Source: Homoserinibacter gongjuensis
GTDB taxonomy: Bacteria; Actinomycetota; Actinomycetes; Actinomycetales; Microbacteriaceae
Length of the DNA stretch: 64,000 nucleotides
NCBI RefSeq assembly: GCF_030161875.1
Contig: NZ_BSVA01000001.1
Coordinates: 496,001 to 560,000, forward strand
Reading direction: 5' to 3'
Part shown: one piece after another, positions 58,513-64,000 of the stretch
Position numbering within the stretch: position 1 is the stretch's first letter
Layout: each line of letters starts with the position of its first letter
The notes under the pieces: generated by a model
The model's database searches: none
Told to the model about the DNA's origin: nothing
Seen by the model: the letters and a program-made list of their open reading frames with translations, nothing else
Made by a program: the position numbers and the translations under genes

Positions 58513-60361
58513 ATGACCAGCACCGACGCCCCTGCGCGCCGCAATCCCCTCCGCCGCACGCCCGACACCGGGCCACGCGCCTCGTTCCGTGAGCTGCTGC
58601 CCTACCTCGGCGAGCACAAGGGCCTGCTCGGCATCGCCATCGCGCTCAGCATCGTCGCCGCGGCGCTGTCGCTCGCACAGCCCGCGCTCGTGAGCGAGGT
58701 GATCTCGGTCGTGCAGGCCGGCGGCGCCGTCGGGGCGCTCGCCTGGGTGCTCGTCGCCCTCGTGATCGGCAACGGCGTCGTGGGCGCCGTGCAGCACTAC
58801 CTGCTGCAGCGCGCCGGCACGAGCGTCGTCTACTCCTCGCGCCGCGCGCTCGTGGAACGGATGCTGCGGCTGCCGATCAGCGAGTTCGACACGCGCCGCT
58901 CCGGTGACCTCGTGTCGCGGGTGGGCAGCGATACGACGCTGCTCTACGCGGTGCTCACCCAGGGCTCGTCGACGCGCTCGGCGGGGCCGTGGTCTTCGTC
59001 GGCGCGATCATCGGCATGGCGATCATCGACCCCGTGCTGCTGGGTGCCACCGTGCTCGTGATCGCCCTCGCGATCGCCGTGGTCGGCGGCCTCTCCGGGC
59101 GCATCCGGCGGGCGAGCCGCGAGCAGCAGGAGAAGGTCGGCGACGTCGCGGCGGGTGTGCAGCGTGCGATCTCGGCCATCCGCACCGTGCGCGCCGCGAA
59201 CGCGACCGAGCGCGAGACGGCCGCCATCGAACACGCCACGCGGGAGGCGTGGGGCGCGGGCATCCGGGTCGCGAAGGTCTCGGCGCTCGTCGTGCCGGTC
59301 GCCTCGATCGCGATGAACGTGTCGTTCCTGGTCGTGCTCGGGCTCGGTGGCTACCGCGTCGCCTCGGGGGCGATCACGATCGCGAGCCTCGTGGCATTCA
59401 TCCTGTTCCTCTTCCTCATGATCATGCCGCTCGGTCAGGCATTCGGCGCGGTCACCTCGGTGAGTCAGGCGCTCGGCGCGCTCGGGCGCATCCAGGAGAT
59501 CATGCGCATCCCGTCGGAACACGAGGGTGATGCCGCCCTCGAGCCGGCGCCCGACCTCGCCACGGATGACGCCATCCGATTCGACGACGTGCGGTTCCGC
59601 TACCCTGAGCAGGCGCACGCGACGGAGGGCGAGAAGGTCATCGCCTCGGAGCTCGGCGAGGATGCGCTCGAGCCGGCCGATCGCGAAGTACTGCACGGCG
59701 TGTCGTTCGCGGTGCCGCGCGGCTCGCGCGTCGCACTCGTCGGGCCGTCGGGGGCGGGCAAGTCGACGATCCTCGCGCTCATCGAGCGCTTCTACGACCC
59801 GAGCGCCGGGGTCGTGCGCGTGAACGGCGTGGACGTGCGCGCCCTGCCGCGCGAGGAGCTGCGCGCCCGCATCGGCTACGTCGAGCAGGACGCACCGGTG
59901 CTGGCTGGCAGCATCCGCGACAACCTCACGCTCGGCACGCCCGAGGCGACCGACGCGCAGTGCATCGAGGTGCTGCGCGCCGTGAACCTCGGCGAGGTGC
60001 TCGACCGCGACCCGGCAGGACTGGATGCCGCGGTCGGCGAGGAGGGCGTCATGCTCTCGGGAGGTGAGCGGCAGCGGCTCGCGATCGCGCGGGCGCTGCT
60101 CGCGGCTCCTCCCATCCTGCTGCTCGACGAGGCGACGGCGTCGCTCGACGGGGTCAACGAACAGCTGCTGCGCGAGGCGATCGACGCGGTCGCCGAGGAT
60201 CGAACCCTGCTCGTGATCGCGCACCGGCTCTCGACGGTGGTCGACTCCGACCTCATCGTCGTGCTCGACCACGGCCGCGTGGTCGGCACGGGCACGCACT
60301 CCGAGCTCGTCGCCTCGACCCCCTCTACCGCGACCTCGCCAAGCACCAGCTCCTCGTCTGA
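58513..60361 (+). CDS. ABC exporter, fused membrane and ATPase domains (two apparent frameshifts)
   Basis: An MsbA/MDR-type half transporter. Six helices occupy about residues 30-320 (LLGIAIALSIVAAALSLAQPAL and later AVVFVGAIIGMAIIDPVLLGATVLVIALAI). The ATPase has VGPSGAGKST (Walker A), MLSGGERQRLAIARALL (signature) and ILLLDEATASLD (Walker B). Frames break at GGG58962-58964 (one G gives LTQGLVDALGGAVVF) and C60319-60323 (one C gives TPLYRDLAKHQLLV); restored length 616 residues. Substrate unknown. It follows the HTH gene and may be under its control. Confidence 0.9.
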
Positions 60362-60412
60362 CCTGGCGCGGCCACGAAGGTCAGAGCGTGGCGGTGGGTC
60401 GGGCTGTGGCGG

Positions 60413-61873
60413 TCAGCTCATCGGGGTGAGGGTGTACTTCGTGTCGAGGTACTCGTGGATGCCCTCGAGCCCGCCCTCGCGGCCGAGGCCCGACTGCTTG
60501 ACACCGCCGAACGGGGCCGCCGCGTTCGACACGACGCCCACGTTGAGCCCCATCATCCCCGTCTCGAGCTGGTCGATCATGCGCTGACCGCGCGCGAGAT
60601 CCTTCGTGAACACGTACGACACGAGGCCGTACTCGGTGTCGTTCGCGCGGCGCACCGCATCCGCCTCGTCGGTGAACGTCGAGATCGCCAGCACCGGCCC
60701 GAAGATCTCCTCGCGCAGGATGTCGGATGCCGCGGTCACCCCCGACACGACGGTCGGCTGGTAGAAGGTGCCCGGCCCGTCGACCTTCGACCCGCCCGTC
60801 GTCACCGTCGCGCCCTTCGCCACGGCATCCGCGACGAGCTCCGACGCCTTCGCGACGGCCTTGTCGTCGATGAGCGGGCCGATCGCCACGCCCTCCTCGG
60901 TGCCCCGCCCGACCTTCATCGCCGCGACGCGCTCGGTGACCCGGCGCGTGAACTCCTCGGCCACATCCGCATGCACGAGGAAGCGGTTGGCCGCCGTGCA
61001 CGCCTCGCCGATGTTGCGGAACTTGGCGAGCATCGCCGCGTCGACCGCCGCATCGAGGTCGGCATCCTCGAACACGATGAAGGGTGCGTTGCCGCCGAGC
61101 TCCATCGAGGTGCGCAGCACGCCCTGCGCGGCCTGCTCGAGCAGCGCGCGCCCGACGGGCGTCGACCCCGTGAACGAGAGCTTGCGCAGGCGCGGGTCGC
61201 GGATGATGGGCTCCGACACCGCGTTCGACGTCGAGGTCGTGAAGACGTTGACGACGCCGGCCGGCACGCCGACCTCCTCGAGCAGCTTCACGAAGTACAG
61301 GGTGGTGAGCGGGGTGAGGGTCGCCGGCTTGATGACGACCGTGCAGCCGGCCGCGAGCGCCGGCGCGATCTTGCGGGTCGCCATCGCGAGCGGGAAGTTC
61401 CAGGGCGTGATGAAGAAGCACGGGCCCACCGGCCGCTGTGTCACGATCATGCGGCCGGTGCCCTCGGGGTTCGGCCCGTAGCGCCCCATGATGCGCGGCG
61501 CCTCCTCGGCGAACCAGCGCAGGAACTCGCCGCCGTAGGTCACCTCGCCCTTCGCCTCGGCGAGCGGCTTGCCCATCTCGAGCGTCATGAGCAGGGCGAA
61601 CTCGTCGGCACGCTCGCGCAGCAGCTCCCAGGCCGAGCGCAGCAGCTCGCCGCGCGCGCGGGCGGGCGTCGCGGCCCACTCCGCGGCGGCCGCGACCGCG
61701 GCATCCAACGCCCGGATGCCGTCCTCCGGCGACGCGTCGGCGATCGTCGCGATCGTGTCGCCCGTCGCGGGATCGGTCACGTCGATCGTGCGCCCGGCGC
61801 TGCCGTCGACCCACTGCCCGCCGATGTACAGCTGCGTCGGCACCTTCGCCAGCAGCTCCTTCTCCGAGATCAT
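60413..61873 (-). CDS. gabD: Succinate-semialdehyde dehydrogenase
   Basis: The enzyme oxidises succinate semialdehyde to succinate with NAD(P), feeding the citric acid cycle. The 486-residue aldehyde dehydrogenase has FFITPWNFPLAMATRKIAPAL, KPATLTPLTTLYFVKL, SFTGSTPVGRALL, MELGGNAPFIVF (catalytic Glu) and NIGEACTAANRF (catalytic Cys), the last typical of GabD-like enzymes. The end PFGGVKQSGLGREGGLEGIHEY also fits. ATG 61873 is preferred over upstream in-frame starts without conserved sequence. Other semialdehyde substrates are possible. Confidence 0.88.
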   Translation of the reverse strand: MISEKELLAKVPTQLYIGGQWVDGSAGRTIDVTDPATGDTIATIADASPEDGIRALDAAVAAAAEWAATPARARGELLRSAWELLRERADEFALLMTLEMGKPLAEAKGEVTYGGEFLRWFAEEAPRIMGRYGPNPEGTGRMIVTQRPVGPCFFITPWNFPLAMATRKIAPALAAGCTVVIKPATLTPLTTLYFVKLLEEVGVPAGVVNVFTTSTSNAVSEPIIRDPRLRKLSFTGSTPVGRALLEQAAQGVLRTSMELGGNAPFIVFEDADLDAAVDAAMLAKFRNIGEACTAANRFLVHADVAEEFTRRVTERVAAMKVGRGTEEGVAIGPLIDDKAVAKASELVADAVAKGATVTTGGSKVDGPGTFYQPTVVSGVTAASDILREEIFGPVLAISTFTDEADAVRRANDTEYGLVSYVFTKDLARGQRMIDQLETGMMGLNVGVVSNAAAPFGGVKQSGLGREGGLEGIHEYLDTKYTLTPMS

Positions 61874-61912
61874 GCACACATCCTCTCGCGAACGACCCCG
61901 CAAGTTCTCGCC

Positions 61913-61972
61913 ATGAGGGGTCGCAAAGTGTCGAAATCGAGCCCGTTGGGCGACACTTTGCGACCCCTCACG
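61913..61972. repeat. GAGGGGTCGCAAAGTGTCG palindromic element
   Basis: GAGGGGTCGCAAAGTGTCG (about 61915-61933) is exactly mirrored by CGACACTTTGCGACCCCTC (about 61951-61969), a 19-bp stem with a 17-nt loop. The outer 12 bp equal the element in the ribE tail. It lies between pncA (whose stop is at 62003) and gabD, on the same strand. Confidence 0.9.
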
Positions 61973-62002
61973 CGACGAAACGCGACGAGGCCGCGCATGC
62001 CG

Positions 62003-62584
62003 TCAGCGGGAGGGGCGCACGGCGGCACCGGCGGAGGCGAGGTCGACGAGGGCCTGCGCGCCCGTCACGGGGTCGACCGCCGCCACGAGATCCTCGAGCA
62101 CCGTGACCCGGCGGCCCGCCGCGAGTGCGTCGAGAGCGGATGCGCGCACGCAGTAGTCGGTGGCGATGCCCACGACATCGACGTCGGTGACACCCAGCCG
62201 GTCGAGCTCCGCGGGGAACGAGGCGCCGTCCTCGGTGGTGCCCTCGAAGATCGAGTACGCGGGCACGCCCTGCCCCTTCTTCACATGCACGTCGACGAGC
62301 GAGGCATCGAGCGCCGGATGGTACTCGGCGCCCGGTGTGCCGCCCACGCAATGCGGGGGCCACGTCGTGACGAAATCGGGCTCGGCATCCGTGGCGAAGT
62401 GCCCGCCGTTGTCGTCGTCTCCGTGGTGCCAGTCGCGCGAGGCGAACACCACCTCGTAGCGATCCGGATGCGCGCGCAGGTAGTCGGTGATGGCTTCCGC
62501 CGCCGCCGCACCGCCGTCGACCCCGAGTGCACCGCCCTCGGTGAAGTCGTTCTGCACATCGATCACGAGCAGCGCGCGTGCCAT
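62003..62584 (-). CDS. pncA: Nicotinamidase
   Basis: PncA hydrolyses nicotinamide to nicotinate for NAD salvage. The 193-residue cysteine hydrolase has the triad Asp9 (VIDVQNDFTEGG), Lys103 (VKKGQG) and Cys145 (GIATDYCVRASALDA), and metal ligands in SRDWHHGDDDNGGHF. It starts 14 bp after the carboxypeptidase stop on the same strand and may be co-transcribed with it. Confidence 0.94.
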   Translation of the reverse strand: MARALLVIDVQNDFTEGGALGVDGGAAAAEAITDYLRAHPDRYEVVFASRDWHHGDDDNGGHFATDAEPDFVTTWPPHCVGGTPGAEYHPALDASLVDVHVKKGQGVPAYSIFEGTTEDGASFPAELDRLGVTDVDVVGIATDYCVRASALDALAAGRRVTVLEDLVAAVDPVTGAQALVDLASAGAAVRPSR

Positions 62585-62597
62585 GGTGACCTCCCGG

Positions 62598-64000
62598 TCA
62601 GTTGTTGGAGAGGTTGTCTCCGCAGGTGAACACCGCGGTGGTGAGGGTGTCGAGCGCCGCTCGCGCGTCGCTGCCGATCCCCTCCCCGATCGCGTAGAAG
62701 GTGAAAGCGAGAGGCGTGCCGTCGGCCGAGTTGAGGTAGCCCGAGAGCGTGTAGGCGGTGTCGATCCACCCGGTCTTCGCCCACACCTGGCCGCGGGCGA
62801 CGGCGTTGTCGCCGCTGAACCGGCTCGCGAGGGTGCCGCTCTGTCCCGCGACGGGCAGGCCGTCGCGCACGACGTCGAGACCAGCAGCACCGTCGCGCAC
62901 CTTGCGCATGAACTCGGTCATCGTCGACGCGGGAACCGCGTTGAGATCCGACAGCCCCGAGCCGTCGCGGATGGTGAGGCCGGTGGCGGGCACGTCGAAC
63001 TGAACGAGCGCAGACGGAATCGCCTGCTGCAGCGACGCGGCCGATCCGTCCATGCCCGACTGCTTCGAGACGATGCGCGCGAGCATCTCGGCGAGGGTGT
63101 TGTCGCTCACCAGCAGCATCTGCTTGATCAGCACGCGCAGCGGCTGCGAGGTCACCTCGGCGAGCGTCGTGGAGCCGACGGCGTTGCCGATCGTGGTGTC
63201 GACCTCGGGGTCGACGACGTCGCCGGTGGGATCGGCCGCCTTGAGCGCGGCCACGAAGGCGGCCCCGGCACGGGCGATCGGGTCGGTCGAGCGCGGGCTC
63301 GTCGACGCGCGCGGGTCGGCCCGGTCGCCGTCGACCTGCAGCGCGGTCACCTCGGAGTGATACCCGGTGGTCTGCTCGGAGCGCTTCCAGCTGCTGTCCC
63401 ACTTGTCGGCCGCGCTCCAGTAGCTCGCGTCGAGCACGACGTGCGTGATCGGCGTGCCGGGATAGCGCTGGGCGTACTGCGAGACGGCGTTCTCGGCGAG
63501 CGTCTGCAGCTTGGGCGCCCCGGGTAGAAGCTCTCCTGCCCCGCGGGCAGCGCCGACAGCGTCGCGTCGCCGCGGCCGACGAGCACGATCGTGCCGGGGC
63601 TCGACCCCTCGTAGACGCTCGTCGTGATCTGGAAATCCGGCCCGAGGCGCGCGATCGCGGCAGCCGCGGTGAACACCTTGAGCACGGATGCCGTGCGGGC
63701 CGGCGTGGAACCGCTGCGGTCGAAGAGCACATCTCCGGTGTCTGCTCGCACGACATATCCCTCGAGCGACATGAGTCGACCATCGGATGCCGGGCCCGCG
63801 ACCGAGCAGGTGCGCAGGCGGTTGGCCGTGACGGGCTGGTCGGACACCGGGCGCGGAGGCTTCTCGGTCTCCGTGGGGCTGGTGACGGGCGCCGCGTCGG
63901 AGCGCGACGCCCACGCGACGCCCGCGAAGATCGAGCCGGTGCCCAGCAGCACGAACACGAGAGCTCCGGCCGAGACGATCCATGCGACGGGGTGCTTGCG
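62598..64000 (-). CDS. dacB: D-alanyl-D-alanine carboxypeptidase/endopeptidase, PBP4 type (cut by window end; apparent frameshift)
   Basis: The enzyme trims peptidoglycan stem peptides outside the cell. A signal anchor (VAWIVSAGALVFVLLGTGSIFAGVAW, split here only by description) begins beyond 64000, so the N-terminus is missing. S13-family motifs are present: ARTASVLKVFTAAAA (SxxK), LLVSDNTLAEML (SxN) and VWAKTGWIDTAYTLSGYL (KTG). The frame shifts at C63518-63521 (plus); one base gives ESFYPGAPKLQTLAENAV. The end carries a Cys (VFTCGDNLSNN) that may pair with the Cys in NRLRTCSVAGP. Confidence 0.9.
   Translation of the reverse strand, partial: QAPRRMDRLGRSSRVRAAGHRLDLRGRRVGVALRRGARHQPHGDREASAPGVRPARHGQPPAHLLGRGPGIRWSTHVARGICRASRHRRCALRPQRFHAGPHGIRAQGVHRGCRDRAPRAGFPDHDERLRGVEPRHDRARRPRRRDAVGAARGAGELLPGAPKLQTLAENAVSQYAQRYPGTPITHVVLDASYWSAADKWDSSWKRSEQTTGYHSEVTALQVDGDRADPRASTSPRSTDPIARAGAAFVAALKAADPTGDVVDPEVDTTIGNAVGSTTLAEVTSQPLRVLIKQMLLVSDNTLAEMLARIVSKQSGMDGSAASLQQAIPSALVQFDVPATGLTIRDGSGLSDLNAVPASTMTEFMRKVRDGAAGLDVVRDGLPVAGQSGTLASRFSGDNAVARGQVWAKTGWIDTAYTLSGYLNSADGTPLAFTFYAIGEGIGSDARAALDTLTTAVFTCGDNLSNN

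Overview
This 64-kb window is high-GC (about 70% by eye) actinobacterial DNA. Gene content, codon use dominated by C/G third positions, the frequent words GGATGC/GCATCC, and TAGNNT -10 boxes sitting 6-9 nt before start codons all point to the family Microbacteriaceae; I cannot name the genus. I support 66 protein genes, one FMN riboswitch, one candidate small RNA, several operators and hairpins, and at least eight intergenic palindromic repeat loci. No tRNA, rRNA, IS element, prophage or CRISPR array is seen. About a third of the genes (22) are split by one-base frameshifts, 26 in total, nearly all in short C or G runs. Restoring one base returns full-length proteins, including essential ones (trpS, purE, purK, rmlD, birA), so I treat these genes as intact and the breaks as probable sequence errors.

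Layout. 85-4655: cell-wall glycan genes (GT2, rmlB, rmlD, a GT4) with a vapBC toxin-antitoxin pair inside the run. 4885-7879 (minus): an LCP ligase and purE/purK. 7966-12605: gtrA, a PH-domain protein, birA, a polyprenol-phosphate mannosyltransferase and acyl-CoA carboxylase beta and epsilon subunits; the biotin-bearing alpha subunit lies at 18104. 12606-13060: a gene-free stretch with a candidate small RNA and repeats. 13061-17324 (minus): a three-gene two-component locus and an RNA methyltransferase. 17378-19858: maf and accA. 20027-22546 (minus): a repeat-bracketed DUF559-type gene and a flavoprotein quinone reductase.

22621-35512 is a nucleoside salvage island: purine nucleoside phosphorylase, phosphopentomutase-like enzyme, PTS EIIB/EIIA, adenosine deaminase, nucleoside hydrolase, thymidine phosphorylase, cytidine deaminase, two permeases, an ATPase and a BMP-family lipoprotein. 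Together they would import nucleosides, deaminate and cleave them, and feed pentose phosphate to central metabolism. 35726-40493: GDP-mannose synthesis (manC) diverging from sdhCDAB. 40674-45694: yihY, xth, trpS, GNAT, HAD and a heptad-repeat coiled-coil protein. 45733-49428: FMN riboswitch and ribD-ribE-ribBA-ribH.

49448-53771: MgtC-like protein, a sugar epimerase divergent from a LacI regulator with two matching operators, and an MFS symporter. 53798-57181: an ABC-2 exporter and two DUF202 membrane proteins. 57171-58482: a formylglycine-generating enzyme preceded in the same frame by a 39-codon ORF carrying a CAPGR (CxPxR) motif, divergent from a tiny HTH regulator with paired operators. 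58513-64000: an ABC exporter, succinate-semialdehyde dehydrogenase, nicotinamidase, and a D-Ala-D-Ala carboxypeptidase cut by the window end. The least explained features are the formylglycine mini-ORF, the family of intergenic palindromes whose 12-16-nt words differ by locus, and the repeat-bracketed DUF559 gene.
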